Assembly (NCBI RefSeq): GCF_005239225.2
Contig: NC_133292.1
Span: forward strand, 12,487,965-12,551,964
DNA length: 64,000 bases
Source: Populus alba
Lineage: Eukaryota; Streptophyta; Magnoliopsida; Malpighiales; Salicaceae
Direction of reading: 5' to 3'
The position numbers were made by a program, and so were the translations under genes. Shown here piece after piece: positions 36,001-49,790 of this stretch (within the stretch, counting starts at the first letter, position 1; every line of letters begins with the position of its first letter). The notes under the pieces are model-generated. The model was not told where the DNA came from and searched no databases. It saw nothing but the letters and a program-made list of their open reading frames with translations.

Positions 36001-38424
36001 GAAAATCGAAAACGCCACTGCCGGGCAGTGAGATTTTACACCGTATGTTTCGCGTTCCGGCAGCCGTACAAGGTCTTATGCGACGGCACATTTATTCACC
36101 ACTTAATAGCTAATAACATTGCTCCTGCTGATACAGCTATATCTAGTATTCCTTGTGGCCCTGTCAAGCTCTTCACTACCAGGTTTCCTCTCCTTTGCTT
36201 TTCTTTGAGTTTATATTCAAAGACAGGAAAAAAGATTGGATTTTTATTTTCGTTGTTGTTTTTTTCGGGGTTGTAGGTGAGTTTTAGCAGAGCTGAAAAG
36301 ACTTGGGAAATCTTATACTGAATCTCTTCAGGCAGCTAACAGGCTTATGATTGCAAGGTGGGTTCTCTTTTTTCTTTTTGTGTCTGTTAAAGGTTTTATC
36401 TTTGTGGGTTTTTTTTGTTGTTGAACTTGGTGGATTTGTAGATTTCTGAAATATTAATCCTTTTTTCTCCTGTGTTTGATATAATTATGGAGTTCAATTT
36501 CAATGGCAGGCGTGATCATGAACAAATGAAGAGTGCAGAGGGTTGCATTGCGGAGATTTTTGGAGAATATAACCCTGAACACTTCCTTGGTACCCAGGAC
36601 ACTGACATGCGGAAGAAGTTCCAGGAGGTTAGTTTTTTTTTTTTTTTTTTTTCAATTCATTTAAATTCTTTTACTCTATTTTGATGGTTAATGAATTGTG
36701 TATCCCTTTAATTGTGGTGGGACTGGATAGTTGCTAACAATGTGATATGCTTATTTGTCAATAGTTTATGAATTGTGTAGTCTGGAGCTATGTTTTCTTA
36801 TATGTTGCATTAAAATTTGATAAATTGCTAAATACTACTCACAGCAGAATTGTTTCAAACCGAGGACATATTTTCTGAAGAATTAGAATTTCAGTCAGTT
36901 AATCATATCATGGTTCAATGTTCCACTTTACATGTTTGAAGTTGGGATATCTGAAACATTACCTGTCATCAGATCTTAACCTGTAGCATGGTTTTGATTG
37001 CCACCTAGATGAAAATCCTTTTTGGAAAGATTATAAGATTGCTCTGGTAAAATTGCGACTGATCCCTGTAATTGTTCTAATAGATTGGCAGCTTAACTTC
37101 TGCTGTTTTCAATTGACCAGCTATCATATTGGAACAGGTCCACGCAGTAGCCAGGTTAGCTGGTGAAAATAATTGGTAAATATGCAGTGATGCAGCACTA
37201 CTCCTACTCAGAATAGTTGACCAGAAATAATTATCTGCCTATTAACAACACCGATAAATTAACTGTTCTGCAGGTCCCCGGTGTCCCTCTCATATTTGGT
37301 CTGAGAAATGCCCTCTTTCTTGAGCCACCATCTGCATTTCAGCAGCAGCTTGGCAAAAATTCTGAAGCACAGTCACATATGTCCGAATTTGAAGCTATGT
37401 TCTTAAAAAAGAGGACTAAGAACTTGTTGGAAATTCAGGAAACTGGGGGTTCTTCTGATGAAAAGAGATCCAAAAATGAAAATTTGGAAATAGAGCCTAA
37501 GAGATATACTGCAAGAAAGGGAATGAATGTCAAGGATAGACCTCAAATCAAGAAAAAGAAAGCTAAGGTATGTTGCCCCCTTCAAGCTTGTTTATTATCA
37601 ACATCTCTAATCCATAAGAAGAACTGCTTGAAGGGGTCTATAGGTATTATGTTCGCTATTTTATTAGGGTATATGCACATCTATAACCAGTAAGGAACAA
37701 CATCTTGAAGGGATCTATTATGTTGTTTGTGTTATTCTCCACCATGATCACTGGGGAGTATCTGGCTCTTCTTTTCTAATTTTTTGTTTCCAATGTCTAC
37801 TTTACTGGTTAAAGCATGAATGGAATCATTAAAGCATCTCCCTATCAATATGCATTCCCAGGCACAGTCTATGTCCCTGCTTGCTACCATTACTTCCAAT
37901 GAGAAAAATCTATGTTAGTTAGGCTCAAGCCTTATGTAATAACAATACAAAATGGATGGACATCCTCTAAAAATCTTAAAAGTCCATAACTAGGATGACA
38001 TTATGTTTACATGAAGCTGGGGCTAACTTTTTTCCTTTTCCTGTGGGGAGGGGGGGGGGGTAGTTGTTGGGGTGCTAAGGGACCGAGATTTTTTCGTTTT
38101 TTTTTCTTATATGATGTTTGATAGTATTTATTTGATTTATAACTTTAAGGTGGATGCTTCTAGCAATATGGTTTTTTACGCGCTAAGCAGCAGCATGGCA
38201 AACTTGTTTTTGAACATCACAGTATAGTAAACTGAATCATTTAAACATTAATTTGATTGACAAGAAAAGTAAGTGATAGAATGCTGTTGTTCACATTCCA
38301 AGTACTTTCAGGAGGAACGTCTTTGCTCACTTGATTAACTTTTTGTCATACTTTCCAGGTTCCAAATCCACTTTCAGTCCAGAAGAAAAAGAATTGTCGA
38401 AACTCGAATTCCATTTCAGGGAAG
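36001..38424 (+). pseudogene. UTP23: UTP23-like PIN-domain rRNA-processing gene, broken
   Basis: Five exon segments are clear: about 36001-36182, 36277-36357, 36510-36627, 37274-37567 and 38359-38424. They encode KRHCRAVRFYTVCFAFRQPY and VLCDGTFIHHL, EHFLGTQD in place of the usual FLVATQD, PGVPLIFGLRNALFLEPPS and a Lys-rich tail (PKRYTARKG, IKKKKAK). UTP23 is a nucleolar PIN-domain component of the small-subunit processome needed for 18S rRNA maturation. Lesions: no in-frame ATG precedes KRHCRAV (frame open only back to a stop at 35959-35961); a TGA at 36278-36280 replaces the expected Cys codon just after VKLFTTR; the ATQD motif lacks a residue; the last exon is not found. Introns are kept, so it is a duplicated copy and not a retrocopy. 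Use of a CTG start cannot remove the TGA. Confidence 0.82.
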
Positions 38425-38867
38425 GTTTGTGACAGTTTATTTTTGAATGCTTTTAGACTTCCTGCTGGATCTTAAGTTTAAGTAATGATGGAAATTACTC
38501 GCTGCTCGATTGCAGCATCTTATGGACTAGAGAAATATGGTTTATAATTGTATCTTTGATGCTTTTAAATCCATTGCTATCTTTAAAATCAGAATTGGAT
38601 TCTGTCCTGTTTAACATGGATGGCACTTATTACTGTCTATTTTGCTTGTCACTGTTGATTGAGGCAAAGAATAGCGCTGCTGGATATTGCGTCCTCCCTG
38701 TCATTTGCTATTTGCATATTTATAGTTGCAAGAAGTGTTGCATTCCCCGAGAGTATTACTAGTTCTAGAACTTTGAGGTGGTTGAAAAATTGTTAGCTAA
38801 AATCTTTGTGCTCCCATGAGCCAAAATAAGTGGTATGATTTATCAGTGTTGTCGAAGCCAAAAGACG

Positions 38868-39520
38868 CTAAAAGGCACCAAGCCTGTAAAATGCACATGC
38901 CTAGGTGCTCGCCCGAATGAACCAAGGCGATATTCTATAGATTAAAAGATATATATGTATGGTATTATATTTATTATTTTATATTATATAAATCTAAAAT
39001 ATATATCTTTCTAATTAAGATTAGATCATTAGAAAATAAAATAAAAATATAAAATACCCTAACATAGTCGTAATAAAGTTATTATCAAAAACTTTCACAT
39101 GCCTATACTTGTGTTGTTGTTCTCTAACTTTGTTCAACGCAAAAGTGTGGCTCATGTTTTCTTCATCAAGTGTCCTTCCTTACGTATGCCTCTCATTTTA
39201 ATGATTTTTTTGTTTATTCTTTTATCCTAATCTTTGTTTTTTACAAAAATACCCCTGAGTTGTTTCTTTTGGTAGATTAAAAAAAAAAGGACAAATAGGT
39301 TAAAATATAAATCATTTTTTTTAAAAAAAAAAAATCCAACAAAAAAAGAAGTATTTCAGTGAGGCATTCGCTTTAACGCTTGGTGCCCACTCACGAGGCA
39401 CTCGCCTAGGTAGTGTTTCATTGAGATTCATCACCCAAGGCTAATAAAGGCGTTGTGGCCTCGCTTTGCCTTGCCTAGAGTGCTCAAGCGAGTGCCTCAA
39501 TGCCTCTTATGCTTTTAGAA
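38868..39520. mobile_element. GGC-rich non-autonomous DNA transposon-like element
   Basis: Both ends are rich in aggc/gcct motifs: ctaaaaggcaccaagcctg and ctaggtgctcgccc on the left; cacgaggcactcgcctagg, aaaggcgttgtggcctcgc, gcctcttatgcttttag on the right. The right end reversed reads ctaaaagcataagaggc, so the ends are imperfect inverted repeats around an AT-rich centre. tgttgtc occurs just outside both ends (near 38848 and 39530), possibly a target duplication. No ORF. Part of the left end recurs at 48366-48460. It sits between the UTP23-like and ESF2-like relics. Confidence 0.55.
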
Positions 39521-39681
39521 TGTTTGTTAATGTTGTCTTCATGTTCAGTGTCTAAAATTTTAAGGATGGGATATTTATTATGGATTTTGTATTTTAGTTA
39601 ACCTGAAGCAAACTTAGTCTCTTTGTGATTTTGTCCATTTCTTTCCTTTTGATTTTAGGGTTTTCTTTTGTGCAAAAGAAT

Positions 39682-42393
39682 ATGAGTGAGGAACATGAAG
39701 ACCAAGAACAAATGTTGTTTTTAGAGGAGGGAAAGAAGAAAAAGTTAAAGAAAGAAGCAAAAAAGGCTTGGAAGCGTGGTGTTCGTTACACAAGTAGAGT
39801 TCCTCCTGGTATGGACCATGTTAAGCTTTGTCAACTTCTTAATCAGTATGGTGAAATTCAATGAATTTACCTTGCTCCTCAATATACAATATCTAATACT
39901 TCCTTCTTTTGTGTTTATATTTAAAAATAAGGGGGGAAAGGGGTTTTCAATTTTATTGAGAAATTTTTGTTGCGTGTTTACAGATAGTTCTTCTATTGAT
40001 CAAGTGAATGATAATAATAAGAGTAGAAAAGGAGGTGATGGAGCTAAAGCTAAAAGGTACTCTGAAGGGTATTTTTCATACATTTTTTTTGGTGTTAATA
40101 ACGTGAACATATATTTGCATCGTGTTGTTTATTATGTAAGTGCTTTGTTTTTTGTGTTTTTCAGGTGGGTTGAGTTTGCTAGTAAAAATAATGCTAAAAG
40201 GGTTGCTAATTTGCTAAATGGTGAACAAATAGATAATTTATAATTCAATTTTTTTATGTACCTTTTGTTTTCTTGAGTTGAATGAGAATTTTTAGTTTGT
40301 TCAGTAGAGAAACCATCAAGGAAACATGTCGAGTTCTTGTTCTTTGTATAGATTTTTTTTTTGTTGATTTTACCTATTCTTTGTCATATCTTTTTTTTCT
40401 TAAAAAAAAGTGTTAGCTTTTGTGTGCTGGGATTGCTTTGTAAATAAATTACTTTTTTTTTCCTCCAACTATTCTTTAATTTCTTCGTTGTCTTCTCGTT
40501 TTTTTAGGTGGGAAGAAGTGGTCACAGTTCTATTATGATCATTGGAATATCAAGTATCTATGTAAATTCAAATGGGATAATCTTACGGACAAAATTGGTA
40601 TATCACTCATTTCTGTTGTGCTCTATCGTATCATGTTTTACAGTTTATTAAGTGTCTAAATTATAGTGCTTTAAATGCAGCTTACAAGAAAGCTATTCGA
40701 GAACAAAAATTAGCGTTAGAAATTTCTGCTGCAAAGAGGGAGCATCTATCTCAAAAAAGAAGGTAAACAGCATCAATAAAGTTGACCTGTCTTGTGCTTT
40801 AAGCTCTATTGAAGAACGAATGAAGAAGGTAAACAGCATCTATAACTTCTCACTGTTACAGACTTTTTTTTCCTGGAACTACCATCTATGGTGCTGTTAT
40901 AAGATACTTTGGCATTGTTAAATTCATCAATTTGATGCACCTGTTTAAGGAATTAAACTTGGCTTTTCCTCTGTGTCAGGACTACAATACTCAAGTTCCT
41001 TATAGGCCAGTTTAAGTATGTTTGGCACAATAGTTGGGCAGTATGGCTAGCTTAGAATCAGTTGAAGCCAGATATTTTCATTGTGAATCTGAAATTTGTT
41101 TGTTGGTAATTGAAACTCGCAATTAAATGATTTTTTTTTTGCTCATTTAGAGAGGCAAGTAAATCATTTTGATGTCTCATCGAACAGGCTCCTTTTGTTT
41201 TGTAAGAGTTAGCCTCCTTGCCTCAGTAGCATGACACTTTCATGATGAGTTATGGTATGGACACAGCTGAGACACGATGCCATGCGTCAACTCCTTCTAT
41301 ATGGTTGAAATTAATTATGTCATTGAAATTTGATTAAAAAAAGGTAATTCTCTTCAATTAGACGGAAGAAATAAGAGGAATAGGAATAGGAATACGAGGA
41401 TTGAGTGGGTACTGTTGTCAGAGGGTGGTGATCATACATATGTTTGTGTTTTATTTACGTGATGTTTTCAAATCTGTATTTCACATCCATAGGTGTTGAA
41501 CATGCATTAGAATATGCTGCTTACGTGATCATCTATTATGAATTCCCCAATGAACATTTATCAGATACTCTCTGTTATTGTAATCCTTTTTATGCTGCTT
41601 ATGTGATAATTATTATTAAATCCTCAGTGAATACTTAACAAATCTACTTTGTCATAGTTCCTTATGTCAGTAAATGTCAAAACGAGTCATCTTTTCATTT
41701 AATTGGACATGGCAAGCTCTGATGGGTAAGCCAGGAACCATAAGATTTTGAGGGAACTTGAAAATGTAGGTTCTTTAGAGGCATGTGCTTGATTGGGTTT
41801 GAGGGCAGCATGCCGTCAATTTGCAACTGATAAAGATGTAGCACATGTATTATATGCGTCTGTGTGAACATGAAACATATTTTCTCAAATTTTGCCAGAT
41901 AATAGTTATTTCCTATTTTGATCGACTTGGATATATAACACTCCTTGTGTCAAATATATATATATATATATATAAAAAATTCTCTTAGTTTTGAATGGTC
42001 TTGTTTTTTGTTGGAATTTTTTTTGTACATGCTGATGCTTTGATACCTTTAACTATTTAGCAAGTACCGTGAATTTCATGCATCCTGTTTTGTTTAGTAG
42101 GTCTTTCTTGTAATGTAAATTAATGGATCCACCACCATGTGCATCTTGGGACTTTCTCTCCCTTTTTTTATGGCATGGCATCATATATTCTTCAACCTCC
42201 TTCACATGATCGGTTTCCTTTTCTATTTATAGAAGCAAAAGGCCCAACAAGAATCTGGAGGTGAACTTTCTGTTGCCCCACAGAAACCAACGGTTTTCCG
42301 ACAATTCCCAAAAAAAAACTAATTGCTGAAAGAGAGAGAAGCAAACCTCAACTCTCTAAAGATGTCCTGGAAGGAATGAGTCATTATTTGTAA
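39682..42393 (+). pseudogene. ESF2: ESF2/ABT1-like ribosome-biogenesis gene, broken
   Basis: Exon segments: 39682-39880, 39984-40068, 40165-40232, 40508-40597, 40681-40828 and 42233-42393. They give MSEEHEDQEQM, KRGVRYTSRVPPGMDHVKL, WVEFASKNNAKRVANLLNGE, SQFYYDHWNIKYLCKFKWDN, YKKAIREQKLALEISAAKRE and SKPQLSKDVLEGM. ESF2/ABT1 is an RRM-type nucleolar factor that works with the DEAD-box helicase Dbp8 in early 18S rRNA processing. Lesions: CAA TGA at 39862-39864 where homologues have Arg; donors after exons 1 and 3 lost (caatatac; aatagata); a TAA at 40764-40766 inside exon 5 linked to a small duplication; a frameshift in the A run near 42309-42318. Introns are present, so it arose by DNA duplication. 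Clearly non-coding now in this reading. Confidence 0.87.
41954..41976. repeat. (AT)n microsatellite
   Basis: About eleven AT units in the last intron of the ESF2-like relic. Confidence 0.9.
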
Positions 42394-44316
42394 GTAACTT
42401 CCATCACCTAATCTATTCCTTGGATCTAAGTTTTCTGCTGTATGCAGGTTTTTGGTTATTCATAGTGATGGGTTGCGAGCATGTCACTTTATGTTCAAGA
42501 CGAGGAGCTTATGTGATAACATTTATTGCTTTGCTCTCCCATATGCATTTAGATGCGTGCACAGCTCACAATTTTGATACTGTTCTTAACATTTGATGAT
42601 TTGATCAAAATGAAGTAACTCATCAACAATAGTCTTGTAAGATCATATGGGCTATTTTACAACCATCTATCCATTTTAAGATCATTATTTTGCTCATGGA
42701 GTGCCTGCCGGTGCTGTGCTGTTTCAGCCTTTACAGGGCAACCAGTCTTTTGCAAATTTGGATGCAAGGTATTGGTGATAAGGCAGCGTGCCGTCGGTGA
42801 ATAGATGATTCCCCCGAACCAGGCTGCAATCATCTACACGTTCAATTGCATTAGTTGCTTGGTTCTGAATCTATTTTAGGTCAAGGATCTCTCTCTAGCG
42901 TATGCTGACCGAATGGAGGAAGCCCCATGTCTCATAGCATCTTTGTAAATCTAAAGGAGAAGAGTCACTCCGGTCCATGTTTGTACAATTGTACCCATAA
43001 TTGGATTCAAATACCTTTGACCCCAAATGCACCGAGGCATGCCAGATGCTTTGGTATTGAGAGAAATTTACCCTTTACATTCCCGAACTATTTTTCTAGA
43101 TCAATAGCAGTTGAAGCAACGATTCACTTCCGTAATTGGCCGATTTTCCAAGAGATGATAAAAGGCAGCTCATGAACGTTTGCCGGGGCTCATATCTTCG
43201 CAGCGGGGCTAGGTTTAAATAAAGAAATAAATAAGAAGGGATCTCATTTCCTTGAAGCTCGGACAATGAGACCAGATGTGGCTGGACAGTATTTGGAAAC
43301 GCTGTCGGGATAGTTGCAGACCCTCTGGTGATGGAACACATCGAGGCTGTGTCTAGAATGGAACTACCATATCTGACACCATCCTGACCTTAACTGAGAG
43401 CTCTTATAGCGGCCGCAAGTCTGTAGACATGTATGGTTTACCTGCATGTGCCTCGTCAACAACTTTTCATTAAAAAAATAGAGCAGTTGTTTTCATAAGC
43501 ACATCGGTAGATGATTCCAGCTGAACTTTCAATACTGTACAAGCTGGAGTCATGAATCTCCAATAAATAAAACATTACGTTCCAGAAAAGCTATGAAGAA
43601 ACGTGCGGGCTTTCGTGCATGTATCGAGCAAATCGAGAGGGTTTGTGCCAGGGTTTCCGGTGGCAAGCTTTAAAAGCATATTTGTCGATTGTTTTTTTAT
43701 CAAAATACATATTAATAATATTTTTTTATTTTTAAAAATTATTTTTAATATTACTAATTTACTATATCAAAACGATCCAAAAAATACAAACGTATTAAAT
43801 TTTAACAAAAAAAAAACTTTTAAATTTTTTTAAAAACGTAATTTCAACCACTTTCCCAAACGCTACCTCGAATAACTGAAACAATTTAGTTGATTGTACC
43901 AAAAGCCAAAGAGAGTGAATTGATCCCAGGCACATCCTTTTGTGGCAGATTAACAGATAAGAACTGAATTAACGCTCCCCCTTCCGCATCCATGAGATAA
44001 AAAAGAGCATCATACATGGGGCTGGCCTTCCGTTTTAGGTGGAGTCATGCATTATGGAAACGATAATGAACACGTCCTAAATACCAAATTAACGACGTGC
44101 AAATTCACGCTTCAGTGTTGATCAAGCAACTTTACAGCAAACGAACTTCAATCCCTATCATTAAAATCAATTAACTTCAGGTAACTGATGTTGGATCTAT
44201 ACATTAAATGGTCGTCTGCAGTCAAATGAAAGTTTTAAGCATATATTCATCAGAGGGATCCGGACAATGGACATTGCACAACAAGAACAAATAAACAGGT
44301 TCTATCTGTGTTTCAA
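42394..44316. other. Intergenic region with a less AT-rich island
   Basis: 42650-43450 is noticeably richer in G and C than its surroundings and has short frames on both strands, none with recognisable features. A well-preserved AT-rich dispersed repeat follows. The 3' UTR of RABB1 lies at the right end. Confidence 0.45.
43655..43868 (+). repeat. AT-rich dispersed repeat, near full length
   Basis: The most complete copy: gtggcaagctttaaaagcat at the left, tttttatttttaaaaattat and actatatcaaaacgatccaa in the middle, aaaaacgtaatttcaacc and cccaaacgct at the right. About 210 bases and non-coding. Confidence 0.6.
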
Positions 44317-46251
<1,935 letters not shown>

Positions 46252-48365
46252 TGTCGTCTCTATCTTCTGTCTGGAAAAAAGAGTTTTATTGCAGAATTGA
46301 AACACAGAGTCTCAAGTAACCTAAATTGATTGATTAAGTAATAATAATGGGTAAGAAAACAAAAGAGAGGGTGTCGCTTTATTATGTATGAATCACCGAC
46401 ACGTGTCTTTTTGCTTTTGTTTACCTATCGTCGCCACCCTTTTCTTCATCCTCAATTAATCTCTCATCTTTTTACTTGTAGTTATCGTTTAATAATTATA
46501 TAATAATCATTCTAAAAAAAAATATAGTAATACAAATTACTAAATATCAATTAAAGTCCTTAAGAAAAGTAAATTTTTAAACTAAATTTAATTGCACAAT
46601 AATTTTTTTTAATAAGTGATATTTTAATACACCAATACTAATTTATGAAACAAAGTGGCAACAAAAATTCAATAAACACATAATAAATGGGAAAAAAATA
46701 CAGATAAAGACAAAATTTGAAAGAAAAAAAAAAACTGACAATAACTTACAATTCTCTTCTTTCTTCCTCCGTCCTATGTTAAGGACGCATAGTAAAATCT
46801 TGATCAACCCCACGTCTAACCCAGGATCCAATTAATTTCAAATCTGAATTGATTTAAGTTAAAAAAATAAATAACAGAATTCACCGGATTTGGCTATTTT
46901 AAAACCCTAGTTAATTAGCGACCGTTTGAATTAAGTAAAACTCGGTAATGCAGGCGGAAGTTAAAAACAACAATAAATACGGAATCATGATCTCGCCATG
47001 CTCATACGGTCCTAGCATACCTGAAGATGATCCCAGAACCCAGATGGTTGCTAGTTTCTAGCGCTTACGAGCCGAGGCTGCGCCCAAGATCTGGACCAGG
47101 AACTGGACCTGCAAGACAGCAGGCAGAATATCAAAACTGATACGTCCCCTGCTGGGCTTTTTGTGTTGAATATTTCGGCCTTTTAAATGGACATATATGC
47201 GTGGCTTGCATTAGAGAGTGTCCATGCAAGGTTACATGGATTATCATGTGCCCATGCCCATTTAGGGAGCCTGACAGTTTTGATGCTCAGCAACATGTAG
47301 AGTGTCCATAGATTTTTAATTTTTTTTTCAAAATAAACTAAGTTTGTAATTTTCTTTCTGCGAGGTTCAATTTAACTTGCCTCTATTATATATCATAATA
47401 ATTTGATATCTATAATTAAACTAAATTTAGGTTGCTTGTGATTAATCATCAATAACATAACAATTAATTACTAGCAGATAATAAACAAATATCTTAGTTA
47501 TCAGAATGAGATGTGACTTTCTCTTCTTAATATTGTAACATGTGAAAATATATTAATTTGGTATAATAGAAAAGTTAGGGTTTCTTTTGCTGACTTACAC
47601 CGTTTAACATTATAATTTTTTTTTTTTTAATCAAACCAAAGAGAAAATATCATTTCATTAATTAAATAACTTATATTTTTTATACCATATCTCAAATTTT
47701 ATCTAGCTGAGATGTAAAAACTATTATAACATCAAACACACACAATAGTAAATACTTTAGTAAGATATTTCTCGATAACAAAAAAAAAAAAAATCAATCA
47801 CTATTATTTGAGAGTAATCAAATATCATTAGTGTTTGGAAGTGCAATAACTTTTATTTTTAAGTGCATTTTAAAATTATATTTAATTTTAAAAGATATTA
47901 AATTAATATTTTTTAGTGTCTTTTTAATAATTATGATGTACTGCTGTAAAAAAAATAAAATAAAATTATTTTAATTTTTTTTTTTTTTGCAAAAACCATT
48001 ATTGATGTTTCATAAGAAAATCAAGCTTTTTTTGGATTTCCTAAGAAATCTTCCATTTTCTTATCCAACATTATTGATTGTTCCCATCTTTCTCGTTCTT
48101 AACCATTTCAATTTTCAATGTAATGCATGGATTTGATTAATGGCGTGGATAGTCAAGGCTGGTATGTTGCTGTTTTTTTTTTTTTCCCAGTCTGGTCTAT
48201 GTTTCTCAATGGATGCTGATGTATGCATTAATGTATTTGAGAAGTTTGCGACGAAGTTACTTGTGTGGTAGGAAGTTTTATTCTCATCACTGTCTTGTTA
48301 TTGTCATCATGCAATTTGATTATCAGTCAATGATTCTTGGATTGCAACAATGGCTACCTTGGCAT
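46252..48365. other. Intergenic region, promoter of RABB1 at left
   Basis: The RABB1 leader and promoter should occupy about 46252-46700; no TATA box is evident. The rest is AT-rich apart from a patch near 46980-47290 without coding features. One AT-rich dispersed repeat is listed. Confidence 0.5.
47838..47990 (-). repeat. AT-rich dispersed repeat, divergent copy
   Basis: Starts tgtttggaagtgcaataac, then taagtgcattttaaaatta, and ends aaattattttaatttttt. Confidence 0.45.
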
Positions 48366-48460
48366 TAGTTTCGAAGGTAAAAGGCCTAAAAGGCACCGAA
48401 CCTGTAAAATATTCGAGGTGCTCGCCGACGATATGCTATATATTAAAAATATCTTTTAAT
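48366..48460. mobile_element. Truncated copy of the GGC-rich element
   Basis: gcctaaaaggcaccgaacctg, tgtaaaat and gaggtgctcgcc match the left end of the element at 38868, including the following tatatattaaaaatatctt AT part. It stops where ascorbate oxidase homology begins (about 48462), so it marks the 3' break of that relic. Confidence 0.6.
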
Positions 48461-48461
48461 A

Positions 48462-49790
48462 ATGTATTAGCATTTTGAAGTATCACATCCACTGTGCTCT
48501 CATAATAAAACATGCAGACCCCATTACTTTCCTGTAACGCAGTTGGGATTAGCAGGTGGCTTCATGATATCATGATAATCTCCTGGGAAATCCTCAGGCG
48601 GCTTTGTCTTGTCATCAAACGCATTTTCTATATTAATATCCAACGCTGATGCTAAATGAGAAGCCAAACCGGAAAGATGATACTTTTTTGGCTTTTTATT
48701 CCAGTTTTACACCCTTCATCGGAAAAGCTACATAAAATGAAAAAAAATAAAATTGTCATTTCTCCTAAAAAAAACGTCATTCCTACATGTATTGAAAAAA
48801 AGCCAAAACCCATCTGACACGAAAAAACAAGAGCAGAGAGCAACGATTTTCTTTTAATCTTTTAGCACATGTATCTAGCCGTTGCTCCAAAGCTCTATGT
48901 TAAAATATAACCGGTTAATGGAGCCCGACTGGCAGGTAATGTGAGGGAAATATTATTAACAGACCACTGACATTGATGATCTTGTTTTGAGTGTTTAGTA
49001 GGACAATCCTACGGTGGTAAGTTGGTGGGGGGATTTGGGGATTCTTTTATCATCCATGGCCTTGATTTTGCTAGAGGATGCTTTGCCGTGAGCATAAATA
49101 TTCCTTTCTGATCATCTAGTTTCAGAAGGAGGTGGAGAGGGTGGCCATTGTGATTCAGAGTTATTTTTATATATTATGGACCAAAAGAAAAACAGTGTAG
49201 GTTATCTCTTCATCTCTTAACAGATCAGAAGGAGTGATGTACTTAATCTGTCAACTATGAACCTATAATCGAAGGTTTCTCCAGGGTTAATAGCACAATA
49301 GCTATGAGTGTTCAACATTCAACTACGTAGACTAAAAGTTTAGTTGCGACAATTAATGGCGAACAAAAATTAGAAATCGGTAAGTATTTTCCTATCAATT
49401 TAATAATTAGCTATCTGGACAATTTCATGGGCACACCCTCAAATTAGCACAGTACTGTATATATCGATGATGATCTCAAGATTTAAACCCAGAAAGTTAA
49501 GAGTAAGCGAATTAATCTCTTGGATCACTAGGATTAGCCCTCGAGGTTAATTAATTAAGAAGGTGAGATTGATAAACCTGTCCGATTCCATGCCGGTGAA
49601 TGACAACTCCCTCGGTGTGAAGCATTTTTCAGTTATTATTTGATTTAATTGGAAATTAGAATGTATTTATTAATGGAACGATATTAATTTAGAGCTTTTA
49701 ATATAATATAAAAATATTAATTTTCGTTTACATGCATCAGTAGAATATAGTTAACCTTCTTTTCTGAAATGATTTAGAGTTTTCCTAGTT
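48462..49790 (-). pseudogene. Decayed tandem copy of ascorbate oxidase
   Basis: Blocks match the intact gene in the same orientation and order. 48462-48640 matches exon 5 at about 50598-50766 (tagcattttgaagtatcac shared). 48930-49150 matches about 50790-51020 (gttttgagtgtttagtagga shared). 49230-49290 matches the exon 2 end near 53390-53440, and 49572-49612 matches the exon 1 end near 53641-53685 (gaatgacaactccctcggtg shared). 49625-49790 matches sequence upstream of the intact gene near 54235-54420 (ttttctgaaatgattt shared). Exons 3-4, most of exon 1 and the copper-site C-terminus are missing, and indels break every frame. This is an old tandem duplication, later shredded. No product is possible. 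Confidence 0.87.

Noticed and set aside
35992..36030. A CTG or GTG start rescuing the UTP23-like gene
   Set aside because: The in-frame TGA at 36278 would still truncate the product after about 90 residues.
36001..42393. One fused UTP23-ESF2 gene
   Set aside because: Each half has its own typical N-terminal and internal blocks and its own lesions, and a transposon-like element lies between them.
42927..43341. Overlapping ORFs on both strands in the GC-richer island
   Set aside because: No domain, signal or homology can be recognised; kept only as an unexplained region.
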